From the NCBI GenBank assembly GCA_010671905.1, contig JAAHII010000001.1, forward strand, positions 4,960,001 to 5,024,000: DNA of 64,000 nt, in the 5' to 3' direction. The position numbers and the translations under genes were made by a program. Source of the DNA: Leptolyngbya sp. SIOISBB. Its GTDB lineage: Bacteria > Cyanobacteriota > Cyanobacteriia > Phormidesmidales > Phormidesmidaceae. How positions within the stretch are numbered: the stretch's first letter is position 1; each line of letters opens with the position of its first letter. Under the pieces are notes generated by a model. The model did not search any database. It was not told where the DNA came from and worked only from the letters and a program-made list of their open reading frames with translations. Shown here in pieces: positions 54,065 through 63,535 of the stretch.

Positions 54065-55366
54065 ATGATTCGCGAAGTTTTCATGCCCGCCCTCAGTTCA
54101 ACGATGACAGAAGGCAAGATTGTCTCCTGGGTCAAATCCCCGGGTGACAAAGTAGAAAAGGGTGAGACTGTCGTCATTGTCGAGTCTGACAAAGCAGACA
54201 TGGACGTGGAATCATTTTACGAGGGGTATTTGGCGGCTATCGTCGTGGAGGCGGGGGAAGAAGCTCCGGTAGGCAATGCGATCGCCCTACTCGCTGAAAC
54301 CGAAGATGAAATTGCGGAAGCGAAAGCCAAAGCGGCGAGTGGTGGTGGCGCGAGTGCTCAACCCCCGGCTCCGGCTCCAAGTAATCCAGCTCCGGCTCCG
54401 AGCGCCCCAGTCGCAGCCGCGCCCAGTCACAATGGCAGCATGGCTGCTACGAGTGGTCGCACGATTGTTTCTCCTAGAGCGCGTAAGCTGGCCAAAGACC
54501 TCAAAGTTGATTTGGCAACCGTCAGGGGTAGTGGTCCCCACGGCCGCATCGTGGCTCAAGATATTGAATTAGCGGCTGGCAAGACGCCCACGCCCACGGC
54601 ATCTCCCGCCATCCCAGAGAAGGCACCGACGACGCCAGTGACGAGTGCTGCTCCGGCCCTGTCGGCGGCACCGACACCGGCCCCGGCAGCGCCAGGGCAA
54701 CTTGTACCGTTCAATACGCTGCAGCAGGCTGTCGTGCGCAGCATGAATGCGAGCCTGTCTGTACCCACTTTCCGCGTCGGGTATACCATTACTACCGATG
54801 CGCTTGATCAGCTCTATAAGCAAATCAAGTCTAAGGGCGTTACCATGACGGGGCTATTGGCCAAAGCCGTCGCGGTTACCCTGCAAAAGCACCCGTTGTT
54901 AAATGCGGCTTATACAGAGCAAGGCATTCAATACAGCAGTAGTATCAACATCTCGGTGGCCGTGGCCATGGAGGGCGGGGGGCTCATTACCCCAGTCTTG
55001 CAGGGGGCTGACCAGATGGATATTTATTCGCTATCGCGGACGTGGAAAGATCTCGTGGCGCGATCGCGCACTAAGCAATTGCAGCCGGACGAATACTCTA
55101 CAGGCACGTTCACCCTCTCGAATTTGGGGATGTTCGGCGTTGATAAATTTGACGCGATTTTGCCACCGAGTCAGGGGTCAATTCTCGCGATTGGTGGGGC
55201 TAAGCCTACTGTCGTGGCGACTCCAGACGGCCTGATGGGGGTGAAGCGCCAGATGCAAGTGAATATTACCTGCGATCATCGAATTATCTACGGTGCCGAT
55301 GCCGCCGCCTTCTTGAAGGATTTGGCCGCACTCATTGAAAATGAGCCACAATCATTAACCTTGTAG
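54065..55366 (+). CDS. pdhC: Pyruvate dehydrogenase E2, dihydrolipoamide acetyltransferase
   Basis: Core of the pyruvate dehydrogenase complex, transferring acetyl from lipoamide to CoA. N-terminal lipoyl domain with the lipoylated Lys in IVESDKADMDVESFYEGY (about residue 42). A long Ala/Pro linker follows (95-135), then an E3/E1-binding domain, SPRARKLAKDLKVDLATVRG, and GSGPHGRIVAQDIE. A second Ala/Pro/Thr linker (175-215) precedes the catalytic domain (220-433), with TGTFTLSNLGMFGVDKFDAI and the active-site NITCDHRIIYGADAAAFLKD. Tyr replaces the usual Asp of HxxxD, which is normal in cyanobacterial and plastid E2. The start is the ATG opening MIREVFMPALSSTMTEGKIV. Confidence 0.96.
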   Translation: MIREVFMPALSSTMTEGKIVSWVKSPGDKVEKGETVVIVESDKADMDVESFYEGYLAAIVVEAGEEAPVGNAIALLAETEDEIAEAKAKAASGGGASAQPPAPAPSNPAPAPSAPVAAAPSHNGSMAATSGRTIVSPRARKLAKDLKVDLATVRGSGPHGRIVAQDIELAAGKTPTPTASPAIPEKAPTTPVTSAAPALSAAPTPAPAAPGQLVPFNTLQQAVVRSMNASLSVPTFRVGYTITTDALDQLYKQIKSKGVTMTGLLAKAVAVTLQKHPLLNAAYTEQGIQYSSSINISVAVAMEGGGLITPVLQGADQMDIYSLSRTWKDLVARSRTKQLQPDEYSTGTFTLSNLGMFGVDKFDAILPPSQGSILAIGGAKPTVVATPDGLMGVKRQMQVNITCDHRIIYGADAAAFLKDLAALIENEPQSLTL

Positions 55367-55514
55367 CGACTCCTCATAGAGGTGTGAGCCGCATGGCCCT
55401 GCCCTGTGGACTGGCTGGTTATGTTTTGTGTAAGCGCGACCAGCCCTAAACGAAGGGCTAAGTTCTATAACATAAAACTCAGGCTGGCGAACTAGTGAAC
55501 TGCTTCAATCTCTT

Positions 55515-55805
55515 TCAGAGAGAGGTTTTGGCAATTGCTTGGTTCACCGTCTCGAAAATTCGGTAGCAGTGATTGTCCTGACGCAGAGGGAGTTCTTCAT
55601 TCTGCACAATCAGGTCAACTCGGGTCGCGGGTTCAGAGACGGTTGGTGGGTTGATTAAGACTTCAACGGTGGCTAATAAACCAGGTTTAACATCGCCTGG
55701 TTTTTCTTTCGCTACGAGATACTCCTCATTCTCGTAAATCAGATTGAGGTCGCATGATGTCAGTGTATCGACCACTCTCTGGCGAATCTGAGTTAGAGAA
55801 CTCAT
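55515..55805 (-). CDS. Small conserved cyanobacterial protein, function unknown
   Basis: 96 residues from ATG 55805 (SSLTQIRQRVVDTLTSCDLN is the usual start). An ATG ten codons upstream is also in frame and would make 106. The middle reads LIYENEEYLVAKEKPGDVKP and VDLIVQNEELPLRQDNHCYR, and the end FETVNQAIAKTSL. The pattern (alternating strands, one helix at each end) recalls a small cytosolic protein found widely in cyanobacteria, but I know no function. It is convergent with pdhC. Confidence 0.75.
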   Translation of the reverse strand: MSSLTQIRQRVVDTLTSCDLNLIYENEEYLVAKEKPGDVKPGLLATVEVLINPPTVSEPATRVDLIVQNEELPLRQDNHCYRIFETVNQAIAKTSL

Positions 55806-55835
55806 TGCTTTAAATAGCGTAGTGTACCGTGCCAT

Positions 55836-56572
55836 AGTGTTTGGGAAGGGAACAATAGTTGCGTGAGACGATTTCAGTTAATGTTCTCGCCTCTTTCTGT
55901 ATAGCATCAGAAACGCAAGAAAAATGACATGCCGATCTGCACTCTATGTCATTTGTATGCAAATAGCATAAGGCTAGCATTGTTTTAAAAACTGCAGTGC
56001 TGAATACGATCCTGAATCTTGACTCACGCAAGCATACCTTCCGCTACTGTGCGGACTGCTTCAGGATTTTCCTAAGCAGATTTTCATCATTTTATAGCAT
56101 GTTTCCTTTGAGAGCTGCCTTCTGTTAGCCCCCCATTAAGCTGCAGATAGAGGGTTTTTCTTGATAGGTCTATACGAATCAAGCAATACAAGAGGGCTCA
56201 TAAACAGCTGGAAATTTAACTATTACCTATGGGTATTTTTGCCTCTGAAAGAATTGATGAAATGTGAAAGGCTTCCTAAAATGTGATGCGATCATGGTGT
56301 CTAAACATGGCATTTTGTCTATGAATGCGCACTTTACTCAATCTTTAAATAGGTTTTTAATTTTTGAGAAGTGGCTTGTTTTCTCTAGAATTATCGGAAA
56401 CATGATCTCCCCAGAACGATTCAGCAAGCATGGAGCTATTGCTTAATCGCTATCTAACGATTGAACGAACTTAAGGGTGATGTTGTTCTTTGGTAAATAT
56501 TCAGGACTTTTACGGAGTTTGCCAATCACCTCTAAGATAAAGACACGTCAATCCATCTGCTAACGGCAAATC
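55836..56572. other. AT-rich intergenic region, no gene supported
   Basis: About 740 AT-rich bases. Open frames of 60-73 codons exist but have no recognisable protein features or ribosome-binding site. It contains the promoter region of tmk. Confidence 0.5.
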
Positions 56573-57259
56573 ATGCAGGGAAAACTGATTGTTTTTGAGG
56601 GGGTTGAGGGTAGCGGCAAAAGCACTCAACTCGTGAGGCTGCAGCAGTGGCTAGGACAAAATCTACTCTTTCAGAAACTGCAAGTGATGGGAATTGTGCC
56701 CGCTCTGGTGGTTACTCGTGAGCCAGGGGGGACTACCCTCGGCCAATCGTTACGAGCTTTATTGCTCAACCATCAACCGGACGTCGCTGTAGGGGCCAGA
56801 GCCGAGTTGCTGCTATATGCGGCCGATCGCGCCCAGCATATGGAAGAGATTATTCGCCCGGCATTGCAGGCCGGGAGTTGGGTGTTATGCGATCGCTTTA
56901 TTGACTCAACTGTGGCCTATCAGGGCTATGGGCGCGGTTTAAGTTTGTCGCTGATTGAACAATTGAATGAGATTGCGACTGAGGGGTTGGCTGGCGACCT
57001 CACCTTTTGGCTGCAACTGGATGCTGCCCAAGGGTTAAACCGCAGTCGCACCCGAGGAGAACTAGATCGTATGGAACAAGCTAGCTTGGCGTTTCATCAG
57101 CAGGTGCAACAGGGCTTTGAAACCTTGGCGGAGGGGCACCCCGAGCGCATCGTTCCCATTCATGCCGCCCAGTCAGAAGAGGCTGTGGCTCAAGCCATTC
57201 AGATCGTCATGGAGCAACGACTGCAGACGTGGTACAGACAGTATTTACCGGTTTATTAG
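56573..57259 (+). CDS. tmk: Thymidylate kinase
   Basis: Phosphorylates dTMP to dTDP for DNA synthesis. The 228-residue product has the P-loop FEGVEGSGKSTQLVRLQQWL at the N-terminus, VVTREPGGTTLGQSLRALLL (dTMP-binding), WVLCDRFIDSTVAYQGYGRG (DRY/DRF motif) and the lid SRTRGELDRMEQASLAFHQQ. It overlaps the next gene by 31 bases, indicating translational coupling with holB. Confidence 0.96.
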   Translation: MQGKLIVFEGVEGSGKSTQLVRLQQWLGQNLLFQKLQVMGIVPALVVTREPGGTTLGQSLRALLLNHQPDVAVGARAELLLYAADRAQHMEEIIRPALQAGSWVLCDRFIDSTVAYQGYGRGLSLSLIEQLNEIATEGLAGDLTFWLQLDAAQGLNRSRTRGELDRMEQASLAFHQQVQQGFETLAEGHPERIVPIHAAQSEEAVAQAIQIVMEQRLQTWYRQYLPVY

Positions 57260-58179
57260 GCCAAGCAACCGCCGTTGATTTGCTGAATCAGGCGATCCGC
57301 CAGGCGCGGATTGCCCCGGCCTATTTGTTTGCGGGGCCGTCGGGAGTGGGACGACGGCTGGCAGCGCTCCGGTTTGCGGAATGCCTCTTGCAGGATGACC
57401 ACGCTCATTTATCAGCGGCCTTGCGGCGGCGGATTGAGGCCCGCAACCATCCTGACTTGCTGTGGGTGGAACCGACTTACCTGCATAAGGGGAAGCCGGT
57501 TACGGTGGCGGAAGCGGTCGAACTCGACTTGAAGCGCAAGAGCCCGCCCCAAATCCGGTTAGAACAGATCCGCGAGATTGCCCGCTTTTTGTCTCGTCCG
57601 ACCTTAGAAGCTCAGCGAGCTGTGGTGGTGCTTGAGGGGGCAGAAACCATGGCGGAATCGCCAGCCAATGGCTTGCTCAAGACCTTAGAAGAACCTGGCG
57701 CAGCGACCCTCATCCTGCTGGCCGAAGACAGCGCTAGGCTGTTGCCGACCATTATTTCGCGGTGTCAGACGATTCCGTTTCGACGGCTCTCGCAAGAAAC
57801 GATGACGGTGATTTTGCAACAAACGGGGCACACTAGCATTCTGCAGCGGCCTGATATTCTGGCGATGGCTCAGGGCAGTCCCGGGCAAGCGATCGCGGCT
57901 TGGGAGCAACTCAATACGATCCCTGAGGAAATTATTGCAGCTGTCAGCAATCCCCCAACCAATCTGCGAGCGGCTCTCGACTTAGCGCGCCAAGTCAGTA
58001 AAGAAATGGATATCGAATCACAACTCTGGTTAGTTGACTACCTGCAGCAGGTTACTTGGGAGCAGCAGCGATCGGCCGATCCTTTGCAAGCCTTAGAACA
58101 AGCGCGTCGGCATTTACGCCGGTTTGTCCAGCCCCGCTTAGTTTGGGAAGTCACCCTCATGCAATTCGTGCAATCTTAG
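57229..58179 (+). CDS. holB: DNA polymerase III subunit delta prime
   Basis: Clamp-loader subunit. 316 residues starting at a GTG inside tmk. The Walker-A-like loop is LFAGPSGVGRRLAALRFAEC, with Arg where an ATPase would have Lys, which fits the non-hydrolysing delta prime subunit. SPANGLLKTLEEPGAATLIL, the SRC motif in LLPTIISRCQTIPFRRL and the C-terminal helical domain (LEQARRHLRRFVQPRL) are present. The zinc-binding cysteines of some homologues are absent. The tmk-holB pairing with overlap is common in bacteria. Confidence 0.93.
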   Translation: MVQTVFTGLLGQATAVDLLNQAIRQARIAPAYLFAGPSGVGRRLAALRFAECLLQDDHAHLSAALRRRIEARNHPDLLWVEPTYLHKGKPVTVAEAVELDLKRKSPPQIRLEQIREIARFLSRPTLEAQRAVVVLEGAETMAESPANGLLKTLEEPGAATLILLAEDSARLLPTIISRCQTIPFRRLSQETMTVILQQTGHTSILQRPDILAMAQGSPGQAIAAWEQLNTIPEEIIAAVSNPPTNLRAALDLARQVSKEMDIESQLWLVDYLQQVTWEQQRSADPLQALEQARRHLRRFVQPRLVWEVTLMQFVQS

Positions 58180-58366
58180 ACTGTGGATCTTTCCTAGATG
58201 TTCTAAATATTGTTGTAAACCTGGCTCGGGAGCGTGACGGCAAGCGCTACACTCAATCGAGAAAATTCCCCAAGAATGGCACCGTTTAGGTGGTCTAGAA
58301 GATGACTGGTGACCTTCGGTGGTTGAATCTCCTTTAAGCTATGGCAGTGGTCTCAGGGCATGATTT

Positions 58367-59536
58367 ATGGCGATAAAACAGTTACGCCCCATCTCTGGTA
58401 AAGGATTCTGGCTATTGATCGCGGCCCTTTTAGTGCTGGGAGGACTCTCGTTTTGGGGAGTCAGGGCGCTCCTGCAGACCCGTCAGGAACAAGTCGCCGA
58501 AACACCTGCACCCACACCTCAACGGGTGCAAGTGGCAGCGTTGGGACGGGTCGAGCCCGCTGGTCGTGTCGTTGATGTGGTCCCCCCTGAAAATGGGCGA
58601 CTCAGCCGTTTAGATGTAGCTGAAGGCGATACCGTCCAGGTCAAGCAGATTCTGGCGTATTTGGATATCTATGAGGTGCGGCGGGCAGAGCGCGACTATG
58701 CCGCGAGCCAGCTGGCGGAAGCGGAGGCGCTACTGGCGGCCCAGACCCAAGCGGGCGCAGCGACGATTCAAGAGGCTGCCACTCGCGTCGGTCAAATTGA
58801 CCAGCCGCAATTGGCTGCTATTGAAGCCCAGCAAAAAAATATTGAGAGCTTGCAGGCGGATCTCCAGATTGCGACGGCGGATTTAGCCCGCTTTGAAACC
58901 TTGTATGCGGATGGTGCGATCGCTCTCCAAGAGCGCGATCAGCAGCGAGCCACGGTGCAGCGTTTGCAAGAACAAGTGCTTAGCGCCCAAGCTCGGAAGC
59001 AAGAACTCACCGTCGCCCGTGATCGCGATCTGACCAATGCCAGTGCCCAGGTTGACAGCCAAGTGGCGAATCTGCAGTTGGCTCAGGCCCAAGTCACTGT
59101 GGACTCAGCCGCCCAAAATTTGGCCTTAGCGGAGGCGCGGTTGGAACAAACTATTGTCCGCGCACCTAGTGCTGGACAAATTCTGCAGATTTATGCGGAG
59201 CCCGGTGAGGCCGTCACTACCAGCAATCCGATCTTGGCCCTGGGGGATACGCAGCAAATGTACGTTGTTGCTGAAGTGTACGAGACGGATGTGTCGTTGG
59301 TAGAGCCAGGGCAGCGGGCCAGTATCACGAGTCGCAATGGGGCCTTTAGTGACGTGCTCACTGGCACGGTGGAACAGGTGGGGCTGCAGATATTTAAGAA
59401 TGATGTGCTGGACGATGATCCGGCGGCGAATGCGGATGCCCGTGTCGTTGAGGTGCGAATTCGCGTCGATCAGAGTGACGTGATTGACCAGTTGACCAAT
59501 TTACAGGTGGATGTGGCCATTGACGTGGATGCTTAG
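58367..59536 (+). CDS. devB: DevB-type periplasmic adaptor (HlyD-like membrane fusion protein)
   Basis: Adaptor of the ABC exporter below, linking it to an outer-membrane TolC-like channel. One N-terminal membrane helix (FWLLIAALLVLGGLSFWGVR, about 14-33), a lipoyl-like half motif RVQVAALGRVEPAGRVVDVV, a long alpha-hairpin (about 105-260, rich in Ala, Gln and Arg) and the second half motif TIVRAPSAGQILQIYAEPGE. A beta-barrel part follows (MYVVAEVYETDVSLVEPGQR). 389 residues. The next gene starts one base after its stop, so they are a tight operon. DevB/DevC/DevA exporters are known for heterocyst glycolipid export, but many non-heterocystous cyanobacteria carry them. Confidence 0.92.
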   Translation: MAIKQLRPISGKGFWLLIAALLVLGGLSFWGVRALLQTRQEQVAETPAPTPQRVQVAALGRVEPAGRVVDVVPPENGRLSRLDVAEGDTVQVKQILAYLDIYEVRRAERDYAASQLAEAEALLAAQTQAGAATIQEAATRVGQIDQPQLAAIEAQQKNIESLQADLQIATADLARFETLYADGAIALQERDQQRATVQRLQEQVLSAQARKQELTVARDRDLTNASAQVDSQVANLQLAQAQVTVDSAAQNLALAEARLEQTIVRAPSAGQILQIYAEPGEAVTTSNPILALGDTQQMYVVAEVYETDVSLVEPGQRASITSRNGAFSDVLTGTVEQVGLQIFKNDVLDDDPAANADARVVEVRIRVDQSDVIDQLTNLQVDVAIDVDA

Positions 59537-60676
59537 ATGAAACGCACGCCTCTAGCGCTATTGAATCTGTTGCATGAACGCACGCGGCTGATCGTCGCGA
59601 TCGCCGGCGTGGCCTTTGCGGTACTGCTGATTTTTATGAATCTGGGCTTTCAGGGAGCGCTGCTCACGAGCACGGTGACCTTTTACGAGCAGCTAGATGC
59701 AGACATTTTTCTCACTTCTCCCCAGTCGTTGGAAATTAGTTCCACGAAGGCCTTTCCCCGCACGCGGCTCAATCAAATTGCGGGGGTAGAAGGTGTTGAA
59801 CGGGTGATGCCGCTGTACTTGGAATATCTGCTGTGGCGTAATCCAGAAACTCGCCTGAGTCGAGCCATGTTTGTGTTTGGGGTCAATCCTCAAGATCCGA
59901 TCTTCCTCCTGCCAGAATTGCAAACCTCAGAAGCCCAGGAGACTTTGCAGCAGCCTGACACTGTGTTTATTGATCGACTATCGCGAGCCGAGTTTGGTCC
60001 TCAAACCACCGGTTTGGAAACGGAAGCGGGTCGCCGCCGTGTCACGATTGGCGGTCAATATACTTTGGGTGGGGGGTTTGCGGCAGACGGCACTTTGATC
60101 ATGAGTGATCAAAATTTTGTCCGGTTCTTTTCTCCTCGTCCCTTTAGTCAAATTAATCTGGGCCTGATTCAAGTTGATGCTGGGGCCAACGCGGAGGCGA
60201 TCGCTGCCACGATGCGCCAGTTGTTGCCGGGGGATGTCCGGGTGATGACCCGCCGCGAGATGATTCAGAATGACCTGCAATTTTGGCTGCAGAACACCGC
60301 GATCGGGTTCATTTTTACGCTGGGCGTCATCGTGTCATTTATTGTGGGGACCGTGATTGTCTACCAAATTCTCTACACCGACATTCGCGATCACATGAAA
60401 GAGTACGCCACCCTCAAGGCGATGGGGTATAACGGGGGCTTTTTGTTTGGCGTGGTGTTGCAAGAAGCCGTGATTTTGGCCGTGGCTGGTTACGTTCCCG
60501 GTTTGGTGGTGGCGCTTGGGTTATATGGTCTGACCCGCGAGGCTACCAACCTACCCATCGTGATGTCGTTGACTCGCCTCATCCTCGTCTTTACGCTCAC
60601 TGTGATCATGTGCAGCTTATCGGGCTTGATCTCGGTGCGACAAGTCGTGACCGCCGACCCTGCGGAGGTGTTTTAG
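59537..60676 (+). CDS. devC: DevC-type ABC exporter permease, copy 1
   Basis: MacB/FtsX-like permease with four membrane segments. One helix near the N-terminus (TRLIVAIAGVAFAVLLIFMN) is followed by a large periplasmic domain (about 45-260) and three helices near the C-terminus, with PADPAEVF-like VTADPAEVF at the end. KEYATLKAMGYNGGFLFGVV near residue 295 is the usual coupling loop. 379 residues. The stop is followed after five bases by a second DevC. The two share the opening KRTPLALLNL and most of their plan, so they come from a gene duplication and may pair as a heterodimer. Confidence 0.92.
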   Translation: MKRTPLALLNLLHERTRLIVAIAGVAFAVLLIFMNLGFQGALLTSTVTFYEQLDADIFLTSPQSLEISSTKAFPRTRLNQIAGVEGVERVMPLYLEYLLWRNPETRLSRAMFVFGVNPQDPIFLLPELQTSEAQETLQQPDTVFIDRLSRAEFGPQTTGLETEAGRRRVTIGGQYTLGGGFAADGTLIMSDQNFVRFFSPRPFSQINLGLIQVDAGANAEAIAATMRQLLPGDVRVMTRREMIQNDLQFWLQNTAIGFIFTLGVIVSFIVGTVIVYQILYTDIRDHMKEYATLKAMGYNGGFLFGVVLQEAVILAVAGYVPGLVVALGLYGLTREATNLPIVMSLTRLILVFTLTVIMCSLSGLISVRQVVTADPAEVF

Positions 60677-60681
60677 CAACC

Positions 60682-61863
60682 ATGACCTGGTGGAAGCGTA
60701 CGCCCCTAGCGCTATTAAATCTGACCCACGATCGCCGCAAGTTTGCCACGTCGCTCGCGGGAGTGGGCTTTGCCGTATTGCTGATGTTCCTCTTTACGGG
60801 GTTTCAAAACGCGTTGTATGACAGTCAGGTACAGCTCATCAACCGTTTGAATGCCGACATCATCATCATTAATCGGCTCAAAAATAATATGTTCGTGCCC
60901 GAACCGTTTGCGCGGCGGCGACTTTATCAGGCCAAAGCCTTGGCTGGGGTGCAAGCGGCTTATCCGATGTACATGAGTGATGTGCGGTGGAAGAATCCGC
61001 TCACCCGACAGACCCGACCAGTCCGGGTGCTGGCTTTTAATCTGGCCGATCCTGTTCTGCCTCTATCGGGTATCTCGACTCATTTAGAAGCTCTAAAAAT
61101 GCCGAATACCGCCTTGATTGATACGCGGGCTCGGGCGGAAATCGGCCCCCGAGAGCCGGGCATTCAAACAGAACTGGCAGAGCGTGACATTCGGATTGTT
61201 GGCACCTTTGAACTGGGAACAGATTTTGCCGCTGGCAACGGGAATCTGATCATGAGTGACCAAAACTTTTTACGCTATTTTGCCAATCGTGGGCCAGAAG
61301 AAGATGAACGGAGTTTTGCCACGGTTGATATTGGCTTAGTCAAAGTCGCGCCAGATGTGAATGTGGATGAAATGGTGCAACAGCTCAGTGACTTTTTGCC
61401 GAAAGATGTGAAAGTCATGCGGCGCTCTGGTCCGGGGAATAGTTTTGAAGCGCAAGAGCGCGATTACTGGCGCGAAAGCACCAACATCGCGTTTGTGTTT
61501 TCGTTATTAACGATCATGAGCTTTTTTGTCGGCATTATTCTCGTGTATCAGATCTTGTATACCGACGTGGCCGATCATTGGTCTGAGTACGCAACACTGA
61601 AGGCCATGGGCTACAGCAACCGATTTTTGTTTAACGTCGTCATTCAAGAAGCCTTGATTCTTTCGGTGTTAGGCTTCATTCCTGGCATTCTGATTAGTCG
61701 CTTGCTCTACACTGGAGCCAGCAATGCCATTGGCCTGGTGTTTTTAATGACCCCGGCTCGCATCGCCAACATTTATCTAGCGACCTTTGCTATGTGCTTG
61801 ATTTCCGGAACGATCGCTGTGCGCAAGGTCCAGTCTACCGATCCCGCAGAGGTCTTTGGCTAA
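60682..61863 (+). CDS. devC: DevC-type ABC exporter permease, copy 2
   Basis: Paralogue of the preceding permease: WWKRTPLALLNLTHDRRKFA at the start, then SLAGVGFAVLLMFLFTGFQN, the periplasmic domain with LNADIIIINRLKNNMFVPEP, SEYATLKAMGYSNRFLFNVV and three C-terminal helices, ending VQSTDPAEVFG. 393 residues from the ATG at 60682. An in-frame GTG/ATG-like upstream extension lies wholly within copy 1 and is rejected. The stop TAA overlaps the next start (TAATG), indicating coupling to devA. Confidence 0.92.
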   Translation: MTWWKRTPLALLNLTHDRRKFATSLAGVGFAVLLMFLFTGFQNALYDSQVQLINRLNADIIIINRLKNNMFVPEPFARRRLYQAKALAGVQAAYPMYMSDVRWKNPLTRQTRPVRVLAFNLADPVLPLSGISTHLEALKMPNTALIDTRARAEIGPREPGIQTELAERDIRIVGTFELGTDFAAGNGNLIMSDQNFLRYFANRGPEEDERSFATVDIGLVKVAPDVNVDEMVQQLSDFLPKDVKVMRRSGPGNSFEAQERDYWRESTNIAFVFSLLTIMSFFVGIILVYQILYTDVADHWSEYATLKAMGYSNRFLFNVVIQEALILSVLGFIPGILISRLLYTGASNAIGLVFLMTPARIANIYLATFAMCLISGTIAVRKVQSTDPAEVFG

Positions 61864-62651
61864 TGGCGACATCCCCTTCTTCCCAGGCGAGTGTATCGGG
61901 CACGGTCATGGCCACGTCCCAAGCCGTACAAATTCGCAATTTGAATTACTTTTTTGGACTGGGTGACCTCACCAAGCAAGTTTTGTTTGACATCAACCTC
62001 GATTTACCGCGCGGGCAAATTGTGATCATGACCGGCCCTTCGGGGTCTGGTAAAACGACCTTACTCACATTGGTTGGGGCACTGCGGACAGCTCATGAGG
62101 GCAGTTTGCAGGTGCTCGATCAAGAAATTGTCGGTCTCGGTAGCCGTAAGTTGGTCGGCATTCGACGCAATATTGGGTTCATCTTTCAAGCGCATAATTT
62201 ATTCGAATCCCTGACAGCCTCTCAAAATGTGGAGATGGCGGTGGAATTGAAGGGAGAGTTTCAAACGAAGCGATCGCAGGCAGTCGAGATTTTAGAAAAA
62301 CTGGGGCTAGGCGATCGCGTCGACTACAAGCCCGACTCACTCTCGGGCGGGCAAAAACAACGGGTGGCGATCGCCCGTGCTCTGGTCAATCAACCCCCCC
62401 TCATTCTCGCGGACGAACCGACAGCGGCACTCGATAAAAAATCTGGCCGCGATGTGGTCACCCTGATGCAAAAGCTGGCGAAAGAAGAGAACCGCACGAT
62501 CCTCATGGTCACCCACGACAATCGCATCCTGGATGTCGCCGATCGCATCATTAACCTCGTTGATGGCCGCCTAGAGTCTGACGAAACCCTTGAAACCTTC
62601 GTCGAAACCCACGACCCCAAAACTCTAGATCGCCGCATGTTCATTATGTAG
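61863..62651 (+). CDS. devA: DevA-type ABC exporter ATP-binding protein
   Basis: ATPase of the DevBCA exporter. Walker A is MTGPSGSGKTTLLTLVGALR, Q-loop in NIGFIFQAHNLFESLTASQN, signature LSGGQKQRVAIARALVNQPP, Walker B LILADEPTAALDKKSGRDVV and H-loop ILMVTHDNRILDVADRII. 262 residues from the ATG that overlaps the devC stop; an ATG 15 codons later (MATSQAVQI) could also serve. The N-terminal Ser/Ala-rich stretch and the C-terminal TLDRRMFIM tail are typical for this subgroup. Confidence 0.94.
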   Translation: MATSPSSQASVSGTVMATSQAVQIRNLNYFFGLGDLTKQVLFDINLDLPRGQIVIMTGPSGSGKTTLLTLVGALRTAHEGSLQVLDQEIVGLGSRKLVGIRRNIGFIFQAHNLFESLTASQNVEMAVELKGEFQTKRSQAVEILEKLGLGDRVDYKPDSLSGGQKQRVAIARALVNQPPLILADEPTAALDKKSGRDVVTLMQKLAKEENRTILMVTHDNRILDVADRIINLVDGRLESDETLETFVETHDPKTLDRRMFIM

Positions 62652-62792
62652 CGATGTGTTTTGGTCTGCTAGGTTCTAGCCGTTTGGGCGTGATAACATG
62701 CCCCTCAATCTATCAAGAGTCTAGCAAGCGGCTCGGGGAGCAATAGACCGAGCTTCCCGGCGGTGGCACACTGCCCTACCTCAGCCGGTTAG

Positions 62793-62895
62793 GGGCTGAG
62801 GCTGCTGGTTGATAACCTAAAAGAACCCTCTACCAACGATAACGAACTGGGCCAAGGAGCTACCTTTACTCTCTGGCTGCCACAAGTATTAGGGG
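62793..62895 (+). pseudogene. Remnant of a histidine kinase C-terminus
   Basis: A short open stretch reads NELGQGATFTLWLPQ, the G2-box tail of a sensor-histidine-kinase ATPase domain. The preceding codons (LLVDN) also resemble that domain, but the rest is missing and a stop lies just upstream. Also, an inverted repeat, GCTCGG/CCGAGC, lies at 62731-62753 between devA and this fragment. Confidence 0.4.
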
Positions 62896-62927
62896 GCAGT
62901 CAGAGAGTGTTATCCTGGTCAGTCGCC

Positions 62928-63302
62928 CTACACTGCGGCAGGCGTTGCCGTTACAGGGACCGGTTCATACAGGTATTCAAACCAGTTACCGTCGGGATCT
63001 TTACCGTAAAAAGACGCGGTGCCGTCCCGGTGCTCGTGAACTTCAGTGACAAATACGCCGTCGGTTTTGAGGCGCTCGTAGGCCGCATCCACCTCGGCGC
63101 GATCGCTAAACACAAAGCCAAAGTGAGGGCCAGCTTGTTCATATTGAGGGCTCATTAAGGCAAGGCCATCTTCACCAGCTTTGACATAGGCCCAGTCTTT
63201 ATCATGCCAGGCCACTTCCATCCCTAACCCCTGGTAAAACTCCACAGCCCTATCAATATTTTCTACACAAATGGCCACATGGCCGAGACGAGTGGGTTTC
63301 AT
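62928..63302 (-). CDS. VOC/glyoxalase-I family protein
   Basis: 124-residue metal-dependent VOC-fold protein. GHVAICVENIDRAVEFYQGL (about 7-26) carries the first His ligand, HFGFVFSDRAEVDAAYERLK a later one, and KDPDGNWFEYLYEPV the C-terminal Glu. The pattern fits lactoylglutathione lyase, though the residues that bind glutathione are not clear, so only the fold and probable metal site are certain. It is convergent with devA. A histidine phosphatase gene lies 234 bases away on the same strand. Confidence 0.85.
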   Translation of the reverse strand: MKPTRLGHVAICVENIDRAVEFYQGLGMEVAWHDKDWAYVKAGEDGLALMSPQYEQAGPHFGFVFSDRAEVDAAYERLKTDGVFVTEVHEHRDGTASFYGKDPDGNWFEYLYEPVPVTATPAAV

Positions 63303-63535
63303 AAGTGCGTCAACCTGTTAATCGATCGTTCAATTTCATTGTAGAAGGGGCGTCAGCTTTGACGTCCAGTTGATTTTCCGATTGTTTCTGGGCTCAGCCC
63401 CGTGATTGGAGATGCTGACCTGGAGACGTGGGTCTAGTACTGCATGACAGAAGTCATGAAACCCCTGCCAGTTTTCGCCCCTTGGCTCCCTGTTTCCCTG
63501 GCCCATCATCAAGGATGGTCAAGTGACGCTGCATC

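Noticed and set aside
54065-55366. Defective E2 active site (Tyr instead of Asp after HRII)
   Set aside because: The same change is normal in cyanobacterial and plastid pyruvate dehydrogenase E2, so it is not a defect.
56264-56446. 60-codon plus-strand gene before tmk
   Set aside because: AT-rich chance frame without ribosome-binding site or recognisable motif.
57229-58179. Loss of Walker A Lys in HolB as a mutation
   Set aside because: The delta prime subunit does not hydrolyse ATP and often lacks this Lys.
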